Origin: Bremia lactucae | Taxonomy: Eukaryota > Oomycota > Peronosporomycetes > Peronosporales > Peronosporaceae | NCBI RefSeq assembly: GCF_004359215.1 | Contig: NC_090628.1 | Location: 349,084 to 413,083, forward strand | Length of the DNA: 64,000 bases | Direction: 5' to 3' | Shown: in pieces, positions 43,595 to 55,090 of the stretch | Position numbering within the stretch: position 1 is the first letter of the stretch | How the letters are laid out: each line of letters begins with the position of its first letter | Notes under the pieces: generated by a model | Database searches by the model: none | The model's input: the letters and a program-made list of their open reading frames with translations, nothing else | Told to the model about the DNA's origin: nothing | Translations under genes and position numbers: made by a program

Positions 43595-44560
43595 TCACGC
43601 TTTTAGCATCAAACTCGCATATGATACCGCCGAGAGGTCGGTCATATGGCGTATGTTATTGACCACTGCTAAAATGGCAGGGTCACTGGGGCAAGTTTCT
43701 GTTGTTGATTTGATACCCTCGCGGGTCATCGTCATACTAACGAAACTATGCCCCTCTTTCGCACCGAGCATAGTGAGGGGCCTTCCCCCACTAAAAATCG
43801 GGCGGCGCGCAATCGAGACTGGCGTCCGAGGATGGCGCAGTCCGTTAATATAAAACGGTGTCTTAGTCGTACTGGCGTGGACACTGTTATTTGTTGCGAA
43901 CTCCACACTTGGCAATTGCTTGATCCACTCTTTGGAAGTTGCTATAGTGCGTAAGACATCCGCCACGACCCGAGTGGCACGTTCTGTTTGGCCATCGGTC
44001 TGGGGATGATCTGCGGTCGCCATGTGGAGCTTGCTACCTAGCAGCTCGAACACATGTCGCCAAAACCCGGACGTAAAACGTGGATCCCAGTCCGATACTA
44101 TGGACTCGGGCTTCCCGCGTAGTCGTTAGACATGATCCAGTAACAAGAGAGCTGCCTCCTTGCCTGTGATCGATGTTTTCCATGGTGCTAAATGCACCAT
44201 TTTGCTCAGTCTGTCTACAAAGACAACGAGTCCCGTCCGACCCTTATGATCGGGCGGCATGCCAAACATGAAGTCCAGTCTTACTGGTTTTAACAATTCG
44301 TTGGAATCGGTAGCGGCTTCAGTGGCGCACTGCTAGTCGGTGCAGGCTTAATACGCTGACACTGTTCGCAAGAGCGAATATAGTTGGCCACCCATCTATC
44401 TAGGTGTGGCCACCAAAATTCCTCTGACACTCGTAAGAATGTCTTTTCACGGCCCAGATGCCCACTAGATGGCGCATCATGGAGCTCGTGAAGGATCATC
44501 AGCTTGAGATCTGTGTCACGAGACACAAAGATTCTCAAGGGATCCCAAGGTGACAGCTGA
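43595..44560 (-). pseudogene. B2 integrase (zinc domain and core)
   Basis: 44538-44290: HHCC-type zinc domain with HELHDAPSSGHLGREK and CEQCQRIKPAP. 44053-43595: second half of the core with the catalytic Glu in DGQTERATR and NNSVHASTTKTPFYING. The first Asp segment (FMFGMPPD, about 44270) and the second (DWDPRF, about 44090) are readable in other frames. The core is split by stops. Confidence 0.75.
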
Positions 44561-44605
44561 TGCCATAAAGGCCATCGCTGTAGCTAAAGCGATTTAGCTT
44601 AGCTT

Positions 44606-44930
44606 TCAGGTGTGACGGAAGACAAAAATCTTTCGTCCACCGAAGTGATCCAACAGCAGGCGACAGTGGTCGTCCTGACTGTAGCTCTCTTTTATTTCAG
44701 AGGCCAATGAGCTCGTCACGTGGTATGCCTTCATGGCTGCCAACGTCGACGGCTGAAATTGTGCTTTCGCACTAGACACACTTTCCTGGTGTCTTGCCTC
44801 GAAGTCTGGTCTGCGCGATAAAGCGTCAGCCAAGACATTCGACTTACACGGCTTGTATTCAACTTTAAATTAAATTTAGAGAAGAATTAAAGCCATCTTG
44901 CCATTCTAGGCGAAAGGTGCGGTGAGTTTA
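44606..44930 (-). pseudogene. B2 RNase H end and connector
   Basis: DALSRRPDFEARHQES at 44833-44786 marks the end of RNase H. The connector continues STLAAMKAYHVTSSLASEIK before the zinc domain. A frameshift separates it from the RT-RNase H ORF. Confidence 0.7.
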
Positions 44931-46159
44931 TTGCGGTCCGCAGTGATGCGTGATCCGTATAAACCACAAATGGTTCGGTGCCCAATAGGTGCACACGAAA
45001 CTTGACAAGAGCATACTTAATTGAAAGTGCTCTTTGTCATCCACGGGGTAATTCAGATCCGCGGCTTTTGAAAGCCGGGACTGATAAGAGATGACGCGGT
45101 CAACGCCGTCGTCATCCTTCTGCATGAGCGCGCTGCCGATTGCAAAATTACTTGCATCGCAGACGACGCTAAAGGGCTTATCCGCGTCTGGCAATGCCAA
45201 GACCGGTGCCTCTACAAGAGATTGCTTCACTGATGTGAACGCATCTTCTTGTTCTTTTAACCAAACCCATTCTGTGTCCTTTTTAAGGAGATCAGATAAT
45301 GGTTTAGTTTGCTCCGCATAATTCTTGCTATACTTATGCAAGTAATTAGCGAGCCCTAGGAATTGGCGCAAATCCTTCACATGCCGTGGGATTGGCCATT
45401 CCTTTACTGATTTTACCTTGTCTGGGTCTGCTCGTACACCATGTGTACCAACGATGCAGCCCAGTACAGGTATCTCAGGGACCCCTATGACGCACTTTTG
45501 CAAGTTGACGTACAATTGGGCGTCCTTTAAAGTCTGCAACACAGCGTCTAAATGACACTTGTGCGACTCTATTGCGCTCAGCCCGTCCTCGGCCCTACTA
45601 TGTACGAATACATCGTCAAAGTAATGAGGGGCGTAGGCACGGTGCTGACGCATCACGTGAGCCACCACCCGGTTGAATGTCGTTGGTGCGTTTTCCAAAC
45701 CTTGGGGCATCACAAGCCACTCCCAAAGCATACCGCTTGGGGTGCTTACTGCCGTTTTGGCTACATCGGACTCTCTCATGAGTACCTGATAGTAGCTATC
45801 CTTCAAATCCAACGCGGAAAAGATAGTTGACTTTCCCATGGAGTTCAACAAGACATCTTTCCGCGGGATTGGCGTTTACGCCGGTATGGTCGCCGTGTTC
45901 AGCTTATGATAAGCATGAACCACGAGCTATCCACCTGTGGCTTTACGCACATAAAAGTTCTAGCTGCAGTGAGGCGATTTGCTCTCACGCACATGTCCCG
46001 CCTTGGCTCGTTGTCGAAGAACTCATCGATATAATCGACTTGTTCTTTCGGCAACGGCCATTGCCTGGTCACACAATACTTGGCGCCAGGCTTGAGCTCT
46101 ATCTCGTGCCCGATGCCTCTATCTGCTGGTAGGCGGCTCGGCATTTCTTCTGGGAACAC
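44928..46159 (-). pseudogene. B2 reverse transcriptase and RNase H start
   Basis: 46159-45899 gives the RT N-terminus (FPEEMPSRLPADRGIGHEIE). After a frameshift, a 307-codon frame (45851-44928) carries STIFSALDLKDSYYQVLMRE, WLVMPQGL, catalytic YFDD in HYFDDVFVHSRAE (near residue 95), the thumb DLRQFLGLANYLHKY, and RNase H with PFSVVCDASNFAIGSALMQK. It ends as a frameshift removes the TDHASLR block (present out of frame at the C-terminus as RITHHCGPQ). It is the longest RT frame in the window, and its active-site residues are intact. Confidence 0.85.
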
Positions 46160-47300
46160 ATCGCAATGTTACAGAACCTGAAAGAAAGGATTTTTTCCCA
46201 AGGCATCCCAGCCTTGAGCAGCGAGCCGTTTTATTTGTCTGTTTCTAGGACGCTCTCGTCCATTTGTGACGACGAGGAACAGCCAACCAAGTTTTCTACA
46301 GGAACGGGTGTGACAATTTTGGGGATCTTTCATTTCTTTACCTCGGCAAAGAACAGATCCCAAGAGATCTACTCCTTCTTTAACATTAAGTACTTTGCCA
46401 ATACTATCTCTTCAGCAGATTAAAAGACTTGCCGGAGCCCCAACTGAAGGTGCCTCCGCAATTTTGTATTTGGCGGCCTCGAACACCTCGCTCAAAGGCC
46501 CGTCCTCTTTAGCCGAGACTGATCCAAAGGTCACTCGTTTAGACGTGCCTTAGACCGTTCTAATCTGTCTGGTACTCGCTCTTCGAGTCACCACAACTTT
46601 GTCTGGGAAGCGGGTGCTGTTGCTCTCCTGGCTAACGCACCCCTTTCAACCGCACCAGGCTCTAGGCACTGTGCCGGTTCATGCGACGCTTGAATTCCTG
46701 TCAGCTCACTGTCTACTGCCACAGGCTCTCGGCTCTGTGTAGGACTATGGGACACCTGACTACTTGTCATCGTCCTTTTACTTCCTTAGTCCTACGAGCT
46801 GGATAGGATTTGGTGACGTTTGACATTCCGTCAACGCACCCTCAACTGTGTTTGACACGACATCAGTTGCATACGCCTCTCGCAAGAGCACATCCTTTCC
46901 GGTGTCCTGCGTAGAGTTCCCAACTGTTCTTGTGCGCCAGTCTATCCATGATTGGTGTTATGTTAACCATGGCATGCATAGGGTGAGGTCATCCAGAATC
47001 TCCATACCTAGCACTGTGAACCTCTTTACAAGAGAAGTCACTTAAGCTGAAGGGGAGTTCTACCTGAACTCCCTCAGCCTTAACGAGCGCGCCGCTCGCT
47101 AAACGACTTAAACATCGCCGGTCTCTTTCTTAAAGCCACGGTTTTTCAATATTTTGTGATGCACCCGAATCCACTAGGAGGATCATCACCTAGTCAGTCT
47201 TGTACTTGAGTCTACAACCCAGCAGGGTTGAGGCTCGAAACTTTGAGACCTCAGGGACTATGCTGCCCATTGTTCGTCAACTCCGAACTTAAGGGTAGCT
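46160..47300 (-). pseudogene. B2 linker and protease
   Basis: The same linker as B1 but with one 64-residue unit, broken by stops. 46770-46588 carries AQSREPVAV-type words. 47050-46900 corresponds to the protease end (reverse complement of ccatacctagcactgtgaac). No intact active site seen. Confidence 0.6.
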
Positions 47301-48400
47301 TCAGAGTCCACGTCGAAAGGGCTTCCCGCCCCTACTGCGCTCCTGAATTTCCCGACCGCTCAGTGGTCGATGCAGAACTGATGCGTCTCTTACGCTGCGT
47401 ATTTCCATCGCCTTTTGGGAAGGGAGTCCACTTGCTGGGCGTCTTCACCTTAGCAGGTCTGGCACAGCAGCGACCCATCATATGGTCCCCCTTCACATTT
47501 AAAAGGAGACTACGTCTGCATTGCGCAACTCCATGGGAGTGGCATCTGTCCTCTCGGCCGACGGCTTATACCAAGCTGTCGACGAGGCACCGTTTTGAAA
47601 TTGCTCCTCAACTAAGGCATTTGGATTGCCTATTCCATCATCGACGGCATCTTACTGAAAAGGGCCTGTCGCGATGGACCATGCCGTAGTCCGTTCATAA
47701 ACGTGGGCACCTTAATCTGCTTTTGAATCGGACCTACGGTAATGAATGCCGACAGCAAGCGCATCTCTTGCACATAATCTTGCAGAAATCGCTTCACCTG
47801 TCTCGCTCAAAAGAAGCGTGCGTGAAGCAACACTTCGTTGTTCGGCGGCTGGTACATGGCGCGAACCTTTGTCTTAAAGATCGTCCATGTAGGGAATGCC
47901 TTTCTGTCCGCCATAAGCGCCAAGTAAGTCCACTCTGAGGCCTTACCGCGCAGGTGCGACATGGCTTACGACACCATCCGATTGTCGTCCTCGATGAGCT
48001 GCGCCAGACTACATTGCTCCAAGGCTAACCGCCAGTGGACAATCGTGTGCATTGCAGTCCCATAGAGCTTGGACGGGTCCGTTTAAATGGGCCTCGGCTG
48101 ATGAGGCCAGGCGGAGAGCATCCCAGCATTCCTGTTTAGAGTCTCGATCCGAGCCTGCTCACGCCTAAGCTCATCCTGAGTCTTAGAACGGACTCCGCCG
48201 ACGCGGCTCTCCGCTGTCCGAGCACGAAAGCCTCAAACTGCTCCAACTGAGCAAGATGTTGCTCAGGAGGACTGCCCAGGAGCCTGGCCAGGGCTTATTC
48301 ACCAAATCCTTGCGCCATGTCCCTGCCACCTCCGATAACGTTCGGAGAGGTGGAAGAAATGAGCCCAATCGATATTGAGGCTCATCCTAACGTTTACACG
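47301..48400 (-). pseudogene. B2 gag
   Basis: Parallel to B1 gag throughout but with more frameshifts. The zinc knuckle region (about 47520-47440) has lost Cys residues and carries an insertion. N-terminal words (LVNKPWPGSWAVLLSNILL in an alternate frame at 48300) match B1. Confidence 0.6.
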
Positions 48401-48445
48401 CAGATATGCGGGTGTGTGGGGGAAGGATTTCAAGTGCTATTAAGA

Positions 48446-48965
48446 GTAGGCGAGCACGTCTTAATGCGGCGACGCTCTACTTAGACACACACATTAGCAC
48501 AGCAAGAAAGCGGTAAGACCGATTTCCCTTGCGTGCAGTGAGGTAGTTGTGGTGGGCGCCTTAGCGACCTCACCCAACGCACTAAGTACTCTAGTAAAGT
48601 GTCGTCACGGGAGCAATAAATCGGCTCCTCGTGCGCACTGACCAAGTAAGAAGTAATTTCAGACTAATTTATATTTAATCGCAATAAATAGAAATATGTT
48701 ATATTTACCAATCAGAAATGTCATCTCTGGAGATAACACTAATATGTATTGCGAGCGTATCTTTCTAGATACCTCGCGTAACGGATGACGCTAGGCGTCA
48801 TCCCTCCTAATACGAATGCACCTATGTGCATCACATATACAAGGGTTGGTCACAAATGTGAACGACACCCAAGGATGCGTCTTATCATTTTATTCAAGTA
48901 ATTGATCATCCCCTTAAGTACACCAAGTGTATTGTGTAAAATTAGGAAAAAATGAGCATGTTACA
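48446..48965 (-). repeat. B2 5' LTR
   Basis: Ends with catgttaca at 48965 (LTR start on the minus strand, degraded TGTAACATG) and near agtaggcgag at 48446. Inside it matches the other B LTRs closely. Confidence 0.7.
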
Positions 48966-48970
48966 ATAAC

Positions 48971-49403
48971 TGTAGTGGAGCTACCTCGCTCCATAAGTCA
49001 GAGGGAAACTTATAGACGCAGACAGTCACTAAGTTTTCTTAAACTAATAGGTTCAACGAACTCGATGAGTTATACAAGCTCGTAAAGCTTAATGAATCCT
49101 AGTTCAAGGAATTCAGGGGCTCTTAGAACCAAGTGGCAACTAGTGCCCGAGAGCATATACATCAGAAAGGCTTCTTTCTCTCACAGATCAATGCGCAAGC
49201 CTTAGGAAGGCAATCATTGCTTTAAGATCAGAAGGGAATCTGGACTGTATTTAATTGTTTAAAACTTTACCCTAACCAAATTAAATCGATTTCGGCCACC
49301 AAATTTATTTCTGGTGGCAGCCACATATGCAACCCATAATAAATGGAATTTTACTGATTAACCATTTCAGATCGAACCAAAGAGTATTTGAGTCATAAAT
49401 ACA
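48971..49403 (+). repeat. LTR-D
   Basis: 433 bp. Parallels 61506-61850, 60403-60790, 32310-32640 and the tail at 42400-42600. Characteristic words: gagctacctcgctcc, caagctcgtaaagctt and tttcggccaccaaattta. Confidence 0.65.
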
Positions 49404-49552
49404 TGTATCACAACAACGGTTTACCAGCTTAAGTGTGCCTTATTACCCCTCCCTCATCAGAGTGTTGACACCGAGAGGCAACATTCGCTTACTTCCTTTT
49501 TGAGGTTGGAATATAAACAGCTAGCCGTTTGGTAGTATTTTGTATTCCTTTG

Positions 49553-50595
49553 TCCGATGACAACTAAGCGTGAGTCAACAACTCTTAGTTCTTTTAAGCG
49601 ATGAGAAGATGGTGAAATAGAAAATTCACGCTCCATGGAGGATGAGGTAAAGGAGCGTAGCTGTTTCACGCCTCGTCGTTTGAACGAATCTCGTCGGGCC
49701 CTAGATCCGTTCCCAAACCGTGGTGCCGCTGATACTTTTGCTGCTTTTCGCAGGAGACCGGATCGTTAGGCCGACAAAATTACGAACCCGCTCGATGAAG
49801 AGCAAGAGCAGGCAATCCTTAATGAGAAGCAAGCTTGTAGTCAAGCTACATCCTTTGCTAAAGCAAAAGTTCACAGTGAATATGAATCCACCTAAAAGAG
49901 CACCTTCAAGACGTTACAAATCGCAGCTTGACCAACTCGATCTCGGGACCCAATGCGAAGACGCCGGAATCGCTCGCTGCTTACAACAATCTTCATGAGC
50001 GATACCTTACGCCAAAGATATTGACGCGTTTGTGTGATCAGGCCCGTGAAGCTTCGGTGACCTTAATGAAGGAAATCCCGATCGATTTGTTTCCCAATAC
50101 GAAAACGATGCTTCGTTAAAAAAAGAGGGTCCGTTAGGCTCGTCGCCTCTGCAACATATATTATATAAGAGAGTCTGCTTGTGTTGTAGACTTTCATTAG
50201 GAACGGAAGTTTCGCTTTGATTTCGAAAAGCTTAAGGCCAAAGGCCGGTTACGTTCGGCGTATCACTTCAAAACGAGGATAGATATAGCCAGCACTCTTG
50301 TGCTTCAGTTACCCTCGCAAGCATGTATCTAAGCCACACTGAGCTAGAGATCCATTGGTGGGGAGCGTCGTTTGACGCAAGTTGACTCTAGGCGCGGCCT
50401 TCAAACACGTCAATGGCGTACAGGCAATCTTGCCCAAGGGGTACCGCAAACTCCCAAAAGTTTTTCAAAGAGGGTCACCCAAGCAACTTCACTAGATACT
50501 GGCATTGGCTACGTCGCTTTAGAAGTTTCTCCTCGAGAAAAAGAAAAGTTCCTTTGCTCATTATGCAACGCAGGAGGAGGGGCTAAATTTCGGTG
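49553..50595 (+). pseudogene. Element D gag-like gene
   Basis: Starts MTTKRESTTLSS and continues in shifting frames. Words shared with 42773-42958 and 61990-62724 include the phrase for a Pro-Phe-Pro-Asn/Lys-Arg-Gly-Ala-Ala-Asp segment near 49710 and EEQEQAILNEKQA near 49800. A 63-codon block at 49928-50119 and a 74-codon block at 50372-50596 (containing CSLCNAGGG) are open. No standard Gag motif is certain; nucleocapsid Cys residues near the end are only suggestive. Confidence 0.4.
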
Positions 50596-50923
50596 AAAGC
50601 ACTTGATGCTTTAAAAGCACGAGGTGCAACTTCTTCGCGAGATCTTTGCGCGGATTGAGAGCTCTTTTGACGCGGCTCAACGTCGAAACGTCAACAACCC
50701 CGTTATAAGGGTCAGCTGGAAAATCTGGTGAAGGTGCAGCAATCTGCGGCACGGCCTTGGAGCCCACGTGAGAAGGGTCCCGATTTGGCTTAAGGAATCC
50801 GACGTAGAACACTGACTGTGTACGCAGCTTGCAAGGAAGGTTTAGCGTGTAAGCTAAGCCTTTCTTGGTCGTGACCGTAAATGGTCCAATAAGGCGCGAA
50901 CGCGATTTGGTCTTGAAGACCAC
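50561..50923 (-). pseudogene. Element C integrase C-terminus
   Basis: A 120-codon frame with SRLIGPFTVTTKKGLAYTLN and SVFYVGFLKPNRDP, the GPY/F module. Followed by Pro/Asp-rich sequence before a possible chromodomain start (STLSRVKRAL). It overlaps the end of D g-a-g sequence on the other strand. Confidence 0.7.
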
Positions 50924-51219
50924 AGAAACTAAGCTTGTAGGTATGTATTCAGCGTTTAATAAAACTCGGTCTCCGACTGCATAAGAACCAAATGACTTTC
51001 GCCTATGGCATCCGCTTGTTGAATCTGTTTGTCTTGGCTGTCGGCCATTGTGTCACGCACATTTTTAAGACACCAAATTGCGTTTCGAGAATCTTGCTTA
51101 CTTGTTTCAGAACGGTACCAGGGCTAGTATCAGCAAGCCTATCAGCTTATTCTCCCCCAGCAAGCCCTGAATCACGTAGTGGTATTGAACGCGTTGGTAT
51201 ATGAGGACGTTAATGTAGA

Positions 51220-52200
51220 ACGAAATTTAGCCTGAAGTGGCTCGTACAGCGCTATTTGGCGCAAACTCCACGACCTCAAGCATTGTGCTCCAGCGCTTTG
51301 TATAAACTACGCAGAACGTGTTCAATGACGCGATTAACACGTTCAGTTTGACCATCGATCTGCGGATGGTCCGCTGTGGACATGTCCAATCTGGTGCGAA
51401 GTACTCGGAAAATTGATACCCAGAATTTACTCGTGAAACGTGGCCTCTATCGGAGACAAATACTACAGGCAAACCGTGTTGTCGAAACACGTGATTAATG
51501 AACAGCTTTGCTGTACTTTTATCATCACTGGCATCGGGTACAGCCGCTAAATAAGCCATTTTGCTAAATCAGTCAACGAAGACCACAATGCCTGTGTGCC
51601 ATCCGAATCTTTTGGTAGGCCAAACACAAAATCCATGCTAATGGACACCTAACATCCTATGGGTACGGGCAGACTGGCCAGTGGCACAATTGTATGAGCT
51701 GAGGCTTTGACCCGCTGGCAAATTTCAAATGTGCGAACGTATGTGCTTACCCCTTTGTATAGCCTCGGCCACCAGGAAGTCCGGCTCACGGAGCCGTAGG
51801 AAGGTATCGAATTCTTTTTAAAGCACAAGATTATGTTCTGGGTAGTCAGCTCGGTCGGAAAAGGACCAAGCTGACCACCAAGAACAGTATCATTTGCCTC
51901 ATAAAGGATTCGATACCTTATATCCACATCGTGAGAATCTACGATGCACGAAGTATGCACCGCATCCGAGCAATAAAGCAACAGATCATTGTCGATAGAT
52001 AATCGATGTAAGGTCGCACGCAAATGTGTCGACAATTCAATGTCCGAGGTTTTCAACCCATTTCTCTTAAGAGCTCGTAGCTGGACTACACGCCGTTTGT
52101 CCTTGGCGTAAGCCGAACGGATTAATCCAGTAATTGGTGACGTTATCGTCGGTGTATGAGAGAGCTCATAATCCAACCTGCGTGATAACGCATCAGCCAA
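51220..52200 (-). pseudogene. Element C integrase and RNase H end
   Basis: 52200-51649: ADALSRRLDYELSH, then the HHCC zinc domain with EICQRVKASAHT at the end. 51559-51227: core with LAAVPDASDD, VVFVSDRG (second Asp) and, in another frame, DGQTERVNR near 51345 (catalytic Glu). The first Asp segment (SMDFVFGLPKD) is at about 51635-51605 in another frame. Confidence 0.7.
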
Positions 52201-52209
52201 AGCATTCTG

Positions 52210-53200
52210 CTTGCAAGGTTTACATTTAGTTCGATATTATATTCGGCAAAAAATGAAAGTGATCGAGCCATTCTCTGTGAAAGATGAGGCGTTTGGTCGC
52301 TATTCGTAAATACGCGCGATCTGTACATATCACAAACGCTTTATAGCCATGCAAACGAACTCTGAATTTGACAAGAGCGTAGAAACTTTGTCATATATTG
52401 GGTACTTCTTTTCCGCAGCTTTAAGCTGTCTAGACTCGAACACAATTACACACTCTCGCTCTTTATCATCTGTTTGAAACAAAGCACTGCCGATGGCAAA
52501 ATCCGATGCTCACAGACGATACTAGAGTGCCAATTTGGATTTGTCTGAGCCAAAATCGGGGCATGGATAAGACAATCCTTAACTGCTTAAAACATCACCA
52601 GTCCGTTCCCATTTCTAGACGGTTGGATAATGGCCTAGCCATATCAGCATTATCCTCACGATAATGCTAATATGGCTAGGCCATTATCCAAGTATTTGGC
52701 GAGGCCCAACAACATTTGTAGATTCTTTTGGCTCTGAAGATACGGCCAATCAACTATAACTTTCATTTTAGCAGGATTCGCTTTAAGGCCTCCCTTTCCA
52801 ATGAAGCACCTTATAAGAAAAACATTCCGCACCCAAAATGCATTCAGATGCATTCGCATAGAATTAATTTGCGCGCATGCACTCGAGCTCTGCTTGCAAA
52901 TGGTTGATGTCATTTTCCGCATCAGGCCGACCCTGCTCCGCATGAATATGGACAAAAATGTCATCAAAATGAGTCTGGACATAACCTCGATGAGGGCAAA
53001 ATAGTTGCGTCACTAGACGATTTAGATGCAGCTGGAGCGCTGGGGAGCCCTCGGGGCATCACCAACCACTCCCATAGCATACCGCTTGGGGTGCCAACCG
53101 CTGTAAGCGGGATATTACTAGCTCGCATGAGCAGCTGGTAATAACCATTGACTAAGTTAAGTCGTACATCCCACCATATTATTCTGGAGAACATACTTTC
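52210..53200 (-). pseudogene. Element C RT and RNase H
   Basis: 53194-53060: VNGYYQLLMRASNIPLTAVG and GMLWEWLVMPRG. About 52990: HFDDIFVHIHAEQ with the catalytic Asp pair present. 52800-52690: KVIVDWPYLQSQKN and LLGLAKYL, where the frame enters the palindrome at 52690. RNase H start (ALFQTDDKERECVIVFESRQ) near 52480-52425. Broken by stops. Confidence 0.7.
52624..52690. repeat. 67-bp quasi-palindrome in element C
   Basis: Arms tggataatggcctagccata.. (52624-52654) and its inverse (52660-52690) are 31 bp each with one mismatch and a 5-nt loop. The right arm is the genuine RT-coding sequence; the left arm is an inverted copy of it. Confidence 0.9.
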
Positions 53201-53269
53201 TAGGAATAATTGTTTGTGCTGGTATAGTAGCAGCGTTAAGCTTGTTATCAGTATGCGTTTATCGAATCT

Positions 53270-53690
53270 AAATCAAGGATGAGAGACCGTTCCACACTAT
53301 CAAAGTCCTGAAACTTAATACCTAAGTTCAACGGAACTTCAGCTACAGTGACACGAGTGTCAGTCCTAATCGAACAGTGATTACATATATCACCTTCATG
53401 CGCTTTAAGCGCCTTAGCATTTCGCTAATTCTCTTCAACGGAAAGACGTCGAGCATAAATGTAAGACGTCTCAGAGTCAGTTAAAATTGACCATGGCCTA
53501 TTAAAGCCCTTTACAGTCGAACTCACGCCCCTTGCCCTTACGCACAGTGCTAATTGGGCTAAGTTCTGTTTACTCTCACTACCCAGAGGTTCAATAGAGC
53601 TTAGCTCTTCCCTATTAGAGCGCCACGCCCCTACTGGGTGTAGACGTTTTCCTGCACCGTACCAAATTTCTGGCATAGATCGGAATTGTA
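53270..53690 (-). pseudogene. Element C protease
   Basis: The minus strand reads SILTDSETSYIYARRLSVEE near 53480, aligning with the D-S-G-A-S-x-x-x-A-R-R protease active site of oomycete gypsy elements (here DSE, so the glycine is lost). It continues TDTRVTVAEVPLNLGIKFQD to the flap region. Confidence 0.65.
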
Positions 53691-53699
53691 GCTTCTTCG

Positions 53700-54179
53700 A
53701 ACTTTGAAAGTATTACGCAATCGACAAGCCGGGCGTAAAGGCTTAATGTTTAACACCTACGGCTGCTACAAGGCTGTTCTACAGCTTGAAGCTTTTCTTC
53801 TTTTAGGCGAGGCTGAGGTCAATGGGTTCCGGTCTTTTAGACGAATCTGATGTGCTCAAGAAGCTTATATGGTGCCCATGAGCGCTAATGCGAGAGGACT
53901 TAGCCGTATTTCCAGTTTAACGCAATGTCAACCGCTGCTTAAAAAGCAGCGGAGTAAGATCGATATGGCTCCGTCTGGGTAACGCCCACCTTTAGATATT
54001 CAATAAGGATGGCTAATGGAACCATTTTTGGCAATGAGTCTTGAGCATGAAAGCAATAAGAGTTCTCAACTCCCGGATATAGTTCGCTAGGGTACGCTTA
54101 CCCTGACGAGACGCTAAAATTTGCTACAGTAGGCAAAAAATTCTGTAAAAGCGCAAACAGGCAAATTAAATCCCTTTTA
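53700..54179 (-). pseudogene. Probable element C gag remnant
   Basis: Upstream of the C protease on the minus strand, where nucleocapsid should lie. Only short Arg/Lys/Cys-rich pieces are readable, without an intact knuckle. The assignment is by position. Confidence 0.3.
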
Positions 54180-54189
54180 GCGATTCTCA

Positions 54190-55090
54190 TGACGAGGCGA
54201 CCGCTCGTTATGCGAACGGCGCGCATGTAAAATCTGAGTGAGCTCAAGTTGAACTCGCCTGCAGTTTTAGTTACTTCTCCTTTAGACAGAAGTATACAGT
54301 GCTAGGTATGGAGAGTCCGTACAACCTCATCTTAGGCGTGTCATGGTTGGCAAGAGGATAGACTGGCGTACGCGCAGAGTTGCTAGCTCTATGCAGGACA
54401 CCTGGAAGAATGTGCTCGTGCGAGAGGCTTGCACATCTGATGTCGTGTCCAACACAGTTAAGGGTGCGTTAACGGGATGTCAAACGCCACCAAGTCCTAC
54501 CCAGCTTGGAGAGATTGGTGTAGTGAAAAGGACGACGACAAGAAGTCATGGGTCCAATGGTCCTGCGCAGAGCCGAGGAGCTGCAGCAGTAGATAGCGAG
54601 CTGACAGGAAGTCAAGCGTCGCAAGAACTGGCTCAGAACCTAGAGCCGAGTGACGCGTTGGACGAGAAAGCAACGGCACCTACTTCGACGGCAAAGGCCG
54701 TGGTTACTTGAAAAACGAGTACTTGACAAATAAGGTCGATCACAGGCACGTTGAAACGAGTGAGTCTCGGCAAAAGAGTACGGGCCTTCGAACGAGGTGT
54801 TTGAGGCCGTCGAAGACCAAATTGCGGAGGCGTTTGCAGTTGAGGTGCTCCAGCATGTCTTAGGATCTGCCGAGGAGATAGTAAATATTTCGGAGATGTC
54901 GTGGGATCTGTTCCTTGTCGAATGAAAGGGAGAAAAGATCCACGAAATAGTCACATCAGTTCCAGAAGAGAACTTGGTGGACTGTTGCTCGTCGTCCACA
55001 ATGGACGAGAGCGTCCTAGAAACGGACAAAAAGAAATTGTTTGCTGCTCAAGGCTGAGATGCCTTGAAAGACAGTCCGTTCTTTGAGGAT
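54190..55090 (+). pseudogene. B3 protease end and linker
   Basis: VLGMESPYNLILGVSWLA (about 54300-54350) is the protease flap-side block. 54343-54711 is an open 122-codon linker (SRGAAAVDSELTGSQ). Near 54820-54930 is a single copy of the 64-residue unit. Then the RT start after 55090. Confidence 0.65.

Larger units (their letters stand above)
42959..48965 (-). mobile_element. Ty3/gypsy element B2
   Basis: The most complete B copy. Minus strand: LTR 48446-48965, gag 48400-47300, protease about 47300-46870, linker about 46800-46160, RT 46159-44928, RNase H and connector to 44606, integrase to 43595, GPY/F region to about 42960. The chromodomain and 3' LTR are lost at the junction with D. Many small indels and stops. 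It abuts LTR-D at 48971 with four bases between. Confidence 0.8.
48971..50595 (+). mobile_element. Ty3/gypsy-like element D, 5' part
   Basis: LTR 48971-49403 (TGTAGTGGAGCTACC to ATACA), a leader with tatcacaacaacggtttacc, and a gag-like frame from about 49553 to 50595. It is cut near 50590 by element C running the other way. No pol of this family is present anywhere in the window, so the class as gypsy is inferred from gag and LTR layout. Confidence 0.55.
50561..53700 (-). mobile_element. Ty3/gypsy element C (pol part)
   Basis: Minus strand order: protease (53676-53270), RT (53200-52600), RNase H (52560-52200), integrase zinc domain and core (52200-51220), GPY/F domain (50923-50561). No LTR or gag clearly linked. 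It ends at both sides in other elements. A long snap-back palindrome (52624-52690) interrupts the RT thumb. Confidence 0.75.

Noticed and set aside
44928..45851. B2 RT as a functional gene
   Set aside because: The catalytic YFDD is intact, but the frame is broken before and after it, gag is ruined and the 3' end is missing.
53700..54179. A possible host gene between elements C and B3
   Set aside because: Short basic fragments fit the place of gag nucleocapsid, and no start, intron border or conserved domain is visible.
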